Source: Anaerolineae bacterium (lineage in GTDB: Bacteria; Chloroflexota; Anaerolineae; JAFGEY01). From it: a stretch of 10,934 bases of DNA. The translations under genes and the position numbers were made by a program. Under the pieces are notes generated by a model. That model saw only the letters and a list, made by a program, of their open reading frames with translations, searched no databases and was not told the DNA's origin. Where the stretch lies: the NCBI GenBank assembly GCA_016929205.1, contig JAFGJF010000436.1:1-10934 (forward strand), read 5' to 3'. Shown here piece after piece: positions 1 through 6,089 of the stretch; position 1 is the first letter of the stretch, and every line of letters starts with the position of its first letter.

Positions 1-2
1 AT

Positions 3-65
3 GCCTTAAGCCACATACCGGTCGTGAGTCAAATGCTGGTTGAAGTCATCGGCTCGTTATCGTGA
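3..65 (+). CDS. possible 3' end of an upstream gene (partial)
   Basis: Frame 3 is open from the left edge to a TGA at 63-65 and reads ALSHIPVVSQMLVEVIGSLS, which has the look of a protein C-terminus. The other two plus frames stop earlier, at 7-9 and 41-43. A hairpin followed by five T lies across the stop codon (42-71), as expected at the end of a plus-strand transcript. Twenty codons are too few to name a family, so this is a weak call that depends on the sequence to the left of the window. Confidence 0.25.
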   Translation, partial: ALSHIPVVSQMLVEVIGSLS

Positions 66-71
66 CTTTTT
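42..71 (+). terminator. candidate intrinsic terminator
   Basis: AAGTCA (43-48) and CG (50-51) pair with CG (61-62) and TGACTT (63-68), with one bulged T at 49 and a nine-base loop at 52-60. The run TTTTT at 67-71 follows directly. It would end transcription entering from the left. It overlaps the stop codon of the possible upstream gene. Confidence 0.42.
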
Positions 72-84
72 GCCGGTGGGCCAG

Positions 85-113
85 TTGCCTTTATCCGTGA
101 TTCGTTATAGAAT
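85..113 (+). promoter_or_regulatory. candidate sigma-70 promoter for the URO-D-like gene
   Basis: TTGCCT (85-90) and TAGAAT (108-113) are separated by 17 bases and match the -35 and -10 consensus at 4/6 and 5/6. The site lies just after the candidate terminator at 42-71. It would give a 5' leader of roughly 85-90 bases before the TTG start at 207. Inferred from sequence match only. Confidence 0.35.
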
Positions 114-124
114 CCTGCAGTGTG

Positions 125-151
125 TATACGTGCTTGATGGCGTATATTTTT
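125..151 (+). promoter_or_regulatory. hairpin plus T-run in the leader of the URO-D-like gene
   Basis: TATACG (125-130) and CGTATA (141-146) form a perfect six-base inverted repeat around a ten-base loop, followed at once by TTTTT (147-151). The stem is AT-rich and weak. Because it lies between the candidate promoter and the gene, it could be an attenuator, a second terminator for the upstream unit, or a protein-binding palindrome. Confidence 0.3.
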
Positions 152-206
152 AGTTTCTTGCTATCTGTCCTGTTGGCGAGATGTAAAAAAAAGAGGAGGA
201 AGAACA

Positions 207-1322
207 TTGGCTATCATTGAACAAGAATTTATGGCATTGACAAAAGATCTGGACGTCGAGGCGTTTTGGCAAGAGAACGCGTTGTGCCACGCATTCACGA
301 CGGACAAGCCGCGCTGCGCACTTGCCTTTTCGCCTGACGATCACTGGATTTTCGAGTTTATGGACGTGCCTTCAACGCTGCGTTATTATCAGGACAAAGC
401 GTATCGCGACGCGCTGCACAAAGAGGTGAACGCAATTACGCTCGAGCACGTGGGACGGGCGTTTTTTAGTGAGGATACCTGGGAGTATGGCCCAAAGCGG
501 ATCGAGAATCTGTTTGGCTGCGAGTTTACGTACGAAGAGGGGGGTACCCCGTGGCTGACGTCGGTGACCCGCGATCCCGACGAATTTGCGCGTGTTCTCG
601 ATCGCGCCGAGGCGACCGACCTGCGCACCTGGAGCTTTCCTGATGCGTACTTGGAGGAATGGGAACAACGCAAAGCAGCGGACAAACCGCTGTCCAGACT
701 GGGCGGCGGCAGCCGCGGCCCGGCAACAGTCATGACCTCGGTGTTGGATACAGAGATTGTCTTTTACTGGCTTTATGACTATCCGGACCTGATGCGGCGC
801 TTTCGCGATATCCTGGCACAAAAAATGATCGAATTTAACCAGATCCTGCGCGAGTTCAGCGGCAACGAGCAGCCTGGCTGGTATATCCTCGACGACAATA
901 GCGCGCTCTTTAGCCCGGGCCTGTACCGCGAGTACTGTTTTCCGGTTTTGCAGCGGGTGATGGACGCGCTGGCCCCAGGCAACGCACGCCGCTACCAGCA
1001 CTCGGACAGCTCGATGGCTCACCTGATCGACCAGCAGTACGAACTGGGAATCCGCGCTGTCAACTATGGTCCGACTGTCGATGCCGGGGTGATCCGCGAA
1101 AAAATGCCCGACGCCTACATCTTTGGGCAGATGCCACCCTTTTTGCTGCGCAATGGCAGCCCGGACGAGATCCGCCAACGCGTGCTCGACGATTTCGAAA
1201 AGGCGGGAGCGACGGGGGGAATGGAGGTAACGACGGCCGGTTCGCTCACTGCGGGCACGGGGGTGGGGCGGATGCGCTGGTTTATGAAGGTTGTGCAGGA
1301 AGAGTGCCGGTACGGCGCTTGA
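207..1322 (+). CDS. uroporphyrinogen decarboxylase-like (URO-D/MtaA superfamily) protein
   Basis: A 371-residue soluble protein that I place in the URO-D superfamily, which holds HemE and the methyl-transferring MtaA/CmuA/MtbA enzymes. Visible family features are in the C-terminal half: an acidic turn DDNSALFSP (229-237), H265 in QHSDSS, then GQMPP (307-311) followed by a GSPDEI segment (317-322) and a glycine-rich end. It is not HemE, because the N-terminal RQAGR-type substrate loop is absent. MtaA-type enzymes bind zinc with a His-x-Cys motif; here the motif is H265-S-D-S, so the cysteine is replaced by D267. The substrate is unknown; a corrinoid-linked methyl transfer is possible but unsupported by neighbours. 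I chose the TTG start at 207 because AGGAGGA (194-200) lies six bases upstream; the next ATG (231) has no ribosome site at proper distance. The family call is fairly secure, the reaction is not. Confidence 0.85.
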   Translation: MAIIEQEFMALTKDLDVEAFWQENALCHAFTTDKPRCALAFSPDDHWIFEFMDVPSTLRYYQDKAYRDALHKEVNAITLEHVGRAFFSEDTWEYGPKRIENLFGCEFTYEEGGTPWLTSVTRDPDEFARVLDRAEATDLRTWSFPDAYLEEWEQRKAADKPLSRLGGGSRGPATVMTSVLDTEIVFYWLYDYPDLMRRFRDILAQKMIEFNQILREFSGNEQPGWYILDDNSALFSPGLYREYCFPVLQRVMDALAPGNARRYQHSDSSMAHLIDQQYELGIRAVNYGPTVDAGVIREKMPDAYIFGQMPPFLLRNGSPDEIRQRVLDDFEKAGATGGMEVTTAGSLTAGTGVGRMRWFMKVVQEECRYGA

Positions 1323-1337
1323 TTGTTGGCAGTTTTA

Positions 1338-1365
1338 TTGATAGGGCATCGTTTGAGCCTATAAT
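1338..1365 (+). promoter_or_regulatory. promoter-like sequence pointing into the 3' end of nnr
   Basis: TTGATA (1338-1343) and TATAAT (1360-1365) are 16 bases apart, matching consensus at 5/6 and 6/6. It lies in the 66-bp gap between two convergent genes and points along the + strand, antisense to nnr. No plus-strand gene starts downstream, so it would make an antisense RNA or is a chance match. The same gap holds only weak hairpins (GAAAGA/TCTTTT around 1366-1381) and no clear terminator. Confidence 0.25.
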
Positions 1366-1388
1366 GGAAAGACGATCTTTTCATCCTT

Positions 1389-3041
1389 TCATTTCAAGCT
1401 GGCGATAGCCAGCGGCAATTCCGGCAGCAGATCACTGGCCAACGTGCCGGCATTTCCCATTTTCGAGACGGCTCGCTCACCCGCCAGTCCGTGCAAATAG
1501 GCTCCGCACACGGCAGCTTGGAAGGGTTCAAGCCCCTGAGCCAGCAGCCCGACGATACATCCTGCCAAGACGTCGCCGGTGCCCGCTGTCGCCAAACCGG
1601 GGTTAACAAAAGGAAGCAGTGTGGTCCGTCCATCAGGCGCGGCGACGATGGTGTGCGCACCTTTGAGGACCAGGATCTGTTTCCATTCAGCTGCTTTGTC
1701 CATTGCGGCAGCGATGCGATCCTCGACCTTGTCTTGACTGCCCATCAGCCGCATCATCTCGCCTGGGTGGGGTGTGAGGATGCTATTCTGGGGCACATGT
1801 TGCCACCACGTTTCAACCTGGGCCAGCGCATTGAGCGCATCGGCGTCGATGACCAATGGAGGCAGGTCCGTTGAGTGCAGTTCTGTGGTTTGGGATTGAT
1901 GAAAGCCCATCCGCTTTGACGTACTTGCTCCGATCCCCAACAGCTTGTGGACAAATGCGACTGTCTCCTTTTCTTGTCCTAGGCCGGGGCCAACAAGCAA
2001 CGCCGCGTACCCAGGCATATTTTCTGTCAGGATTTTGACGGCGTTTTCGTTCAAGACACCCGTGCTGTGGGCAAGCAGGACAAAGGTGGCTTCGGCAAGC
2101 TTGGTGGATAGCACAGTATAGAGCGGCTGCGGTGGGGCCAGTGTGACCAGTCCAGTGCCAACGCGCGCCGCCGCTGCTGCTGCCAGGTAAGGGGCACCCG
2201 TATAATTGATCGAACCTGCAACGATCATCGCTTTGCCAAACGTGCCCTTGTGCGCATCCCAAGGACGGACCGGAAGATGCGATCCAACGCTTTTGGCCGT
2301 TGCAATGTCGATGGGTAGATCTTGAGCCAGGGCCGGGGCGATGCCGATGTCCGCGACGGCCAGCTCGCCAAGTATGCCGGCGCCAGGAAAACGAAATTGG
2401 CCGCGCTTGGGAGCGGCAAAGGTCACCGTCAAATCGGCAGGTAGCGTGACCGGATCGACATCGCCGCTGTCGCAGTTCAGGCCGCTGGGCACATCGACGG
2501 CGACAACAAACGGCACGAGATGATTTCGGGGCCGGACGGGGGGCGAAAATGCCGTCCATTCGAACTGTCGTCCTAGACGCCTTTTCGAGACCGCCTCGCG
2601 AACAACTTCCAGCACATCCTTCAGTTTGCCCTGGATGGGACGTGTAACGCCGGTACCTAACAAGGCATCGACAATAATATCTGCACTCTTGAGGGCCTTG
2701 CGCAATGTGTCATAGTTTTTGTCATCGTTGGAGTATAGACAGGGGATGCTGCGCTCCTGGATCAGCTTTAGGTTGGGATCGTCAGTAGTGCGCGGTTTCC
2801 ACAGGTAGCACACGATCTGCGCTCCTGCCTCTTTGAGATATCTTGCCGCAACCAAACCGTCACCGCCATTGTTGCCGGGCCCGACCAGGATCAGAACAAT
2901 TTTGCCTTTGACGATCATCCGTTTGGCGATTTCGACTGATACCGCACGCCCTGCCTGTTCCATCATATTGGCGTAGGAATGGCCGTTCGCATCGGCTGCT
3001 TTTTCCAACTGTTTCATTTCCTCTACGGTGACCAGTTTCAT
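1389..3041 (-). CDS. nnr: bifunctional NAD(P)H-hydrate epimerase / ADP-dependent (S)-NAD(P)H-hydrate dehydratase
   Basis: A 550-residue cytosolic repair enzyme. The N-terminal YjeF_N domain (about 1-240) interconverts R and S epimers of NADHX/NADPHX; the C-terminal ribokinase-like domain (about 250-545) dehydrates the S form back to NAD(P)H, with ADP as the usual bacterial cofactor. The epimerase shows GPGNNGGDG (54-62), VDALLGTG (124-131) and VDVPSGL (182-188). The dehydratase shows HKGTFGKAMIVAGS (264-277), VGPGLG (350-355), IDADAL (398-403), TPHPGEM (423-429), KGAHT (460-464) and the ATAGTGDVLAG loop (484-494). Both active sites look complete. Two stretches appear extra compared with the usual family: about 152-177 before VVAVDVPSGL, and about 370-395 before LVIDADAL. 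The ATG at 3041 is eight bases from GGGAGGA (3050-3056); a TTG one codon earlier (3044) is also possible. It diverges from pdp. Confidence 0.95.
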   Translation of the reverse strand: MKLVTVEEMKQLEKAADANGHSYANMMEQAGRAVSVEIAKRMIVKGKIVLILVGPGNNGGDGLVAARYLKEAGAQIVCYLWKPRTTDDPNLKLIQERSIPCLYSNDDKNYDTLRKALKSADIIVDALLGTGVTRPIQGKLKDVLEVVREAVSKRRLGRQFEWTAFSPPVRPRNHLVPFVVAVDVPSGLNCDSGDVDPVTLPADLTVTFAAPKRGQFRFPGAGILGELAVADIGIAPALAQDLPIDIATAKSVGSHLPVRPWDAHKGTFGKAMIVAGSINYTGAPYLAAAAAARVGTGLVTLAPPQPLYTVLSTKLAEATFVLLAHSTGVLNENAVKILTENMPGYAALLVGPGLGQEKETVAFVHKLLGIGASTSKRMGFHQSQTTELHSTDLPPLVIDADALNALAQVETWWQHVPQNSILTPHPGEMMRLMGSQDKVEDRIAAAMDKAAEWKQILVLKGAHTIVAAPDGRTTLLPFVNPGLATAGTGDVLAGCIVGLLAQGLEPFQAAVCGAYLHGLAGERAVSKMGNAGTLASDLLPELPLAIASLK

Positions 3042-3073
3042 CAATCTTGTCCTCCCTAATGTTTATTTTCCCG

Positions 3074-3103
3074 AGTATACCACAATCGCGCTGAATCGAC
3101 CAA
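3074..3103 (-). promoter_or_regulatory. candidate promoter of nnr
   Basis: On the minus strand TGGTATACT (3082-3074) is an extended -10 with a 5/6 TATACT box. A weak -35, TTGGTC (3103-3098), is 18 bases upstream. The leader to the ATG would be about 25-30 bases and holds the strong ribosome site GGGAGGA. Confidence 0.4.
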
Positions 3104-3123
3104 GTGTGCTTGTTGTCAAAGTC

Positions 3124-3152
3124 TGTGCAGCACGTTTGAATCGTGCTATAAT
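3124..3152 (+). promoter_or_regulatory. extended -10 promoter of pdp
   Basis: TGCTATAAT (3144-3152) is an exact extended -10 element, and a second TATAAT overlaps it at 3152-3157. The -35 position, TGTGCA (3124-3129), matches only 3/6, which is common when TGn is present. The start point would lie near 3159, leaving a leader of roughly 38 bases with the ribosome site GGGGAGGG (3183-3190). Confidence 0.5.
3129..3147. promoter_or_regulatory. inverted repeat over the pdp promoter (candidate operator)
   Basis: AGCACG (3129-3134) and CGTGCT (3142-3147) are perfect inverted copies separated by seven bases. The 19-bp element fills the spacer between -35 and -10 and covers the TG and first T of the -10 box. 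A protein bound here would block RNA polymerase at pdp, which fits repression of a nucleoside catabolic gene. The regulator is not in the window. Confidence 0.4.
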
Positions 3153-3196
3153 ATAATTGTTGATAGGACAGATTCACAATCCGGGGAGGGTAAAAG

Positions 3197-4501
3197 ATGC
3201 GAGCTATAGATATCATTATCAAGAAACGCGATGGATACGAACTGGAGAAAAGCGAAATCGACTTTTTTATCCAGGGCTATGCACGTGATGATATTCCCGA
3301 TTACCAGGCGTCTGCGTGGGCCATGGCGGTATTGCTGAAAGGGATGACACGGCAAGAAACGATCGATCTTGCGACGAGCATGGCAGCGTCCGGTGAGACG
3401 CTCGATCTGCACGACGTCGCTCCGTTGGTTGTGGACAAGCACTCCACGGGCGGCGTAGGGGACAAAACCACGCTCGTCGTTGCGCCTTTGGTTGCTGCTT
3501 GCGGCCTTCCCGTGGGCAAGATGAGCGGGCGAGGACTGGGGTTTAGCGGCGGTACGCTCGACAAGCTAGAAGCGATCCCCGGCTATATCGTCTCCCTGGA
3601 CATTGATCGATTCAAAACACAATTGCGCGATGTGGGCATCGTCGTCGCCGGCCAAACCAAAGCCTTGGCTCCGGCAGATGGTAAACTGTACGCACTGCGC
3701 GATGTGACGGGCACGGTCCCCTCACTGCCGCTGATTGCCAGTTCGATCATGAGCAAAAAGATCGCGGCCGGAGCGGATGCCATCGTTCTCGACGTCAAGA
3801 CAGGGAGCGGGGCGTTCATGAAAACGCTGGCAGAAGCACAGTCATTGGCACGGATTATGGTGGACATTGGCAAAGGTGTCAGGAGGCGTGTATCGGCCGT
3901 ACTTTCGGATATGAGCCAGCCGTTGGGGATGGCCGTGGGCAATGCGTTGGAGGTGGTGGAAGCGGTGAATACGTTGCGCGGGCAAGGCCCGGTGGATTTT
4001 CTTGAACATTGTCTGGTCGTTGCCGAGCAGATGCTGCTGTTGGGTGAAAAAGTGTCCGATGTCGCAGCAGCGCGAACAGTGTTGACGGAGGCATTGGAGA
4101 GCGGGCGTGCGAGGAAAAAATTCTGGGAGTGGATTGCCGCACAGGGTGGTGATATCTCGGTGCTGGACGATCCGCCAGCGATGGGCACAGCAAATATCGT
4201 GCAGGCCATTGCTGCGCCAAGGACGGGCGTCATTGCCGCAATCAATGCAATGGAAGTTGGATGGGCAACTGTTGAGCTGGGTGCCGGGCGTTTGAAAAAA
4301 GGAGATCCAGTCGATCATTCAGTAGGCGTCGTGCTCGAAGCCAAGGTAGGAGACCGGGTCAAAAAGGGCGATGTTTTGTTGACCATTCACGCCAACGATG
4401 CATCGCGGTTAAAAGTGGCCCGAGAGCGGCTGCTAGCTGCATACGACTGGACAGAAGGGGATGTTGAACCGCCGCCATTGGTGCACGAGGTGATCCAATA
4501 G
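3197..4501 (+). CDS. pdp: pyrimidine-nucleoside phosphorylase (PyNP type)
   Basis: A 434-residue cytosolic enzyme that splits uridine, deoxyuridine or thymidine with phosphate into base and (deoxy)ribose-1-phosphate in pyrimidine salvage. It has full family length and order: an alpha domain with dimer helices (1-65), phosphate loop KHSTGGVGD (81-89), family signature SGRGLGFSGGTLDKLE (110-125), and the C-terminal alpha/beta domain ending near LLTIHAND. R168, S183 and K187 stand at the base-binding positions known from Geobacillus PyNP. K108 is the lysine typical of PyNP where thymidine phosphorylases have methionine, so I prefer pdp over deoA. The signature is unusual in having Phe-Ser (116-117) where most members have His-Thr. 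ATG 3197 lies six bases after GGGGAGGG. No deoC, cdd or deoB is adjacent. Its stop is only six bases from the end of the convergent regulator gene. Confidence 0.96.
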   Translation: MRAIDIIIKKRDGYELEKSEIDFFIQGYARDDIPDYQASAWAMAVLLKGMTRQETIDLATSMAASGETLDLHDVAPLVVDKHSTGGVGDKTTLVVAPLVAACGLPVGKMSGRGLGFSGGTLDKLEAIPGYIVSLDIDRFKTQLRDVGIVVAGQTKALAPADGKLYALRDVTGTVPSLPLIASSIMSKKIAAGADAIVLDVKTGSGAFMKTLAEAQSLARIMVDIGKGVRRRVSAVLSDMSQPLGMAVGNALEVVEAVNTLRGQGPVDFLEHCLVVAEQMLLLGEKVSDVAAARTVLTEALESGRARKKFWEWIAAQGGDISVLDDPPAMGTANIVQAIAAPRTGVIAAINAMEVGWATVELGAGRLKKGDPVDHSVGVVLEAKVGDRVKKGDVLLTIHANDASRLKVARERLLAAYDWTEGDVEPPPLVHEVIQ

Positions 4502-4507
4502 CATTTT

Positions 4508-5863
4508 TTATTCGTCGCCCAGATCGTCAATGATCCCTTTTTGCTGAGCTTCATCCAGACTAAACCCGCCAAAACCTTGATCGGTTTCGGCGACGATCTC
4601 GTCCCAATTCATATCGGAAGAGACACTCCAATCGATCTCTTCGACTGGGGGGCCCTGATCTGGCGGGGGCGCGGCGCCCTGCTTTCCCTCGGGCGATGAT
4701 GAGACGATGTCGGGAGCAAGCAGTCCATGCTGTTGCGCTTGCTCCAAAGAGAGTCCGCCAAAACCTTGTGCAGTCTCGGAGACCAGTGTATCCCAATCTG
4801 TGTCTGCACTGACCTCCCAATTGATGTCGTCAACCGCTATCTCTGGTTCTGGTATAGAGACTTCAGGGCCTGTTTTAACGACGGTCTCCCCTGCTGGTTG
4901 TGAGGCAGACGGTGGCGCTGCTTGCGGAGCCCTCCTGGATGACGGCGTTCGCCTTGAAGATCTGCGTCCCCCTGTTGCCGGAACGTACTGGTCCAGCATT
5001 GCCATCAGTTCGTCCTTGACGCTTGTCCCATCGCTTTCAGACTCTTCCTCTCCGCTTTCCAAGGCCAGGGTTAGTTCATCGACGATATCACGCATATAGT
5101 ACCAAACCTGGCCTTCTTTGACCGCTGGACCAAAGATCACACCGGCAAAAAGTGATTCGTTCACCTGATAAGTGCAAATATTGTATTCATCGGTGCCAAA
5201 ATAGCTTTGTTTGATCGGAGCATCTACACCAAGGTCGGATTTCATCTGCTCGGCAACGTGCTGTTGGGCCATCATCATTGCACTGCTCAGGTTATCCAGT
5301 TTGGCATCTGGCTCCAGCGAATCAAGGGCGAGCGTCGTGCCTGAACGATGAACAAGCAAAGCCATCGTAGCACCGGTCATGGTCCGCAACTTGGCCAGTT
5401 TTTGAATTGCAATGCGTTTTTGAGCGGCGGATAGGTGAATTGGGGGTACAGGTGTTTCCGCCGACGCGCCCGGCGATGCAATCGCGTCCTGGACAATACG
5501 CCGGAACTCTGAGATGATAAACGGCTTGGTCAAGTAGGCATAGACGTTCAGTTCCTGCGCGCGTTCGGCCAGTTCGGCAGAATTGTATGCGGTCATGACG
5601 ATGGTCTTTGTATTGGGAGAAACCGAGTTCAGCACTTCTAACAGCTCAAGCCCGCTCAGCCCAGACATTTTGATGTCCGTGATCACCAGGTCGAACGTCC
5701 GCTGTCGTTCTTGAAACCTGCGCACATGGGCCATCGCCTCGTCGACATTTCTGGTCGCTTTGACGTCGTATGCATCGGATTGATCTCGAACAGCTTGTGC
5801 CAACAACTCGCATAGTTCGAAATCGTCTTCTACGATCAAGATGTTTTTTTGCTGTGCCGCCAT
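4508..5863 (-). CDS. response regulator with REC, Roadblock/LC7-like domain and repeated acidic tail
   Basis: A 451-residue soluble protein. The receiver domain (about 6-128) has the acidic pair D13/D14, phospho-acceptor D63 in ITDIKMSG, T91 in MTAY and K113 in LTKPF, so it should be phosphorylated by a histidine kinase. Residues about 145-270 resemble a Roadblock/LC7 (MglB-like) domain: GATMALLVHRSG (164-175) followed by a helix and the strand-strand-helix ending in VDELTLALE. Such domains often pair with Ras-like GTPases; none is present here. A basic, Ser/Pro-rich linker (300-320) follows, then two copies of a 39-residue repeat (344-382, 407-445) with W, QGFGG and AQQ positions. There is no DNA-binding or enzymatic output domain, so it probably acts through protein contacts. 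The ATG at 5863 is preceded by GAGGGGG four bases upstream. The partner kinase may be the one at 6949-8238, but that is inferred. The Roadblock call is made by eye. Confidence 0.9.
   Translation of the reverse strand: MAAQQKNILIVEDDFELCELLAQAVRDQSDAYDVKATRNVDEAMAHVRRFQERQRTFDLVITDIKMSGLSGLELLEVLNSVSPNTKTIVMTAYNSAELAERAQELNVYAYLTKPFIISEFRRIVQDAIASPGASAETPVPPIHLSAAQKRIAIQKLAKLRTMTGATMALLVHRSGTTLALDSLEPDAKLDNLSSAMMMAQQHVAEQMKSDLGVDAPIKQSYFGTDEYNICTYQVNESLFAGVIFGPAVKEGQVWYYMRDIVDELTLALESGEEESESDGTSVKDELMAMLDQYVPATGGRRSSRRTPSSRRAPQAAPPSASQPAGETVVKTGPEVSIPEPEIAVDDINWEVSADTDWDTLVSETAQGFGGLSLEQAQQHGLLAPDIVSSSPEGKQGAAPPPDQGPPVEEIDWSVSSDMNWDEIVAETDQGFGGFSLDEAQQKGIIDDLGDE
4529..4645 (-). repeat. tail repeat copy 2 of the response regulator
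   Basis: Encodes residues 407-445, beginning VEEIDWSVSSD and containing QGFGGFSLDEAQQ. By hand alignment it is identical to copy 1 at 22 of 39 positions, and most differences are conservative (D/E, I/L, N/D). The copies are offset by 63 residues. Confidence 0.85.
4718..4834 (-). repeat. tail repeat copy 1 of the response regulator
   Basis: Encodes residues 344-382, beginning VDDINWEVSAD and containing QGFGGLSLEQAQQ. It is joined to copy 2 by a 24-residue Pro/Gly/Ser-rich linker. I do not recognise the motif from a named domain family. Confidence 0.85.
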
Positions 5864-5940
5864 TCCGCCCCCTCAGACCTGTGCAATTGGGTGCATCGCC
5901 GGGCTGGTAAACTCGTTGGTTCGCTATTAGAACTGCCTCC

Positions 5941-5969
5941 ATTATACCAGAGAGAACTTGTATCGTCAA
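5941..5969 (-). promoter_or_regulatory. promoter of the response regulator gene
   Basis: On the minus strand TTGACG (5969-5964) and TATAAT (5946-5941) are exactly 17 bases apart, a 5/6 and 6/6 match. The start point would be near 5934, giving a leader of about 70 bases. It faces away from the promoter at 6007-6035. Confidence 0.65.
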
Positions 5970-5978
5970 CGGGCAATT

Positions 5979-5991
5979 TGTGACCATCACA
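5979..5991. promoter_or_regulatory. TGTGA-CCA-TCACA palindrome between divergent promoters
   Basis: TGTGA (5979-5983) and TCACA (5987-5991) are perfect inverted copies separated by three bases. The centre is about 50-57 bases upstream of both predicted start points. The half-sites equal those of CRP, but CRP sites have six bases between them, so this is not a standard CRP site. It may bind another dimeric regulator. Confidence 0.35.
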
Positions 5992-6006
5992 TCGCCGAAT
6001 CCATCC

Positions 6007-6035
6007 TTGACGCTGCCCAAGACCTATGCTATAAT
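6007..6035 (+). promoter_or_regulatory. promoter of the unknown gene at 6090
   Basis: TTGACG (6007-6012) and TATAAT (6030-6035) are 17 bases apart, and TG precedes the -10 box to give TGCTATAAT (6027-6035). It is among the best promoter matches in the window. Transcription would begin near 6042, which rules out any translation start upstream of that point. Confidence 0.7.
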
Positions 6036-6089
6036 CAAGATGCTTTACCAAGGGTTATTCAGGCTTTGAGAATGAAAAGGAGCGCGTCA

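Noticed and set aside
1..206. Cobalamin riboswitch ahead of the URO-D-like gene
   Set aside because: I looked because of the family's link to corrinoid proteins, but saw no B12-box-like sequence, and the leader after the candidate promoter is too short.
372..1178. 268-residue open frame on the minus strand inside the URO-D-like gene
   Set aside because: It is fully antisense to a gene with clear family motifs, has no ribosome site, and its composition (runs of Ala, Arg and Gln) is that of a shadow frame.
1813..2559. 248-residue minus-strand frame inside nnr
   Set aside because: It overlaps nnr in another frame on the same strand, rich in Arg, Cys and Ser as expected of a shifted reading of a real gene.
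4502..4507. Terminator between pdp and the response regulator
   Set aside because: The genes converge with six bases between stops. The run of T at 4504-4509 has no hairpin before it that I can find.
5979..5991. Standard CRP binding site
   Set aside because: Half-sites match, but the spacer is three bases instead of six, so I keep it only as an unassigned palindrome.
5958..6089. N-terminal extension of the unknown protein from 5958
   Set aside because: The strong promoter at 6007-6035 lies within the extension, and the ribosome site AAAAGGAG fits only ATG 6090.
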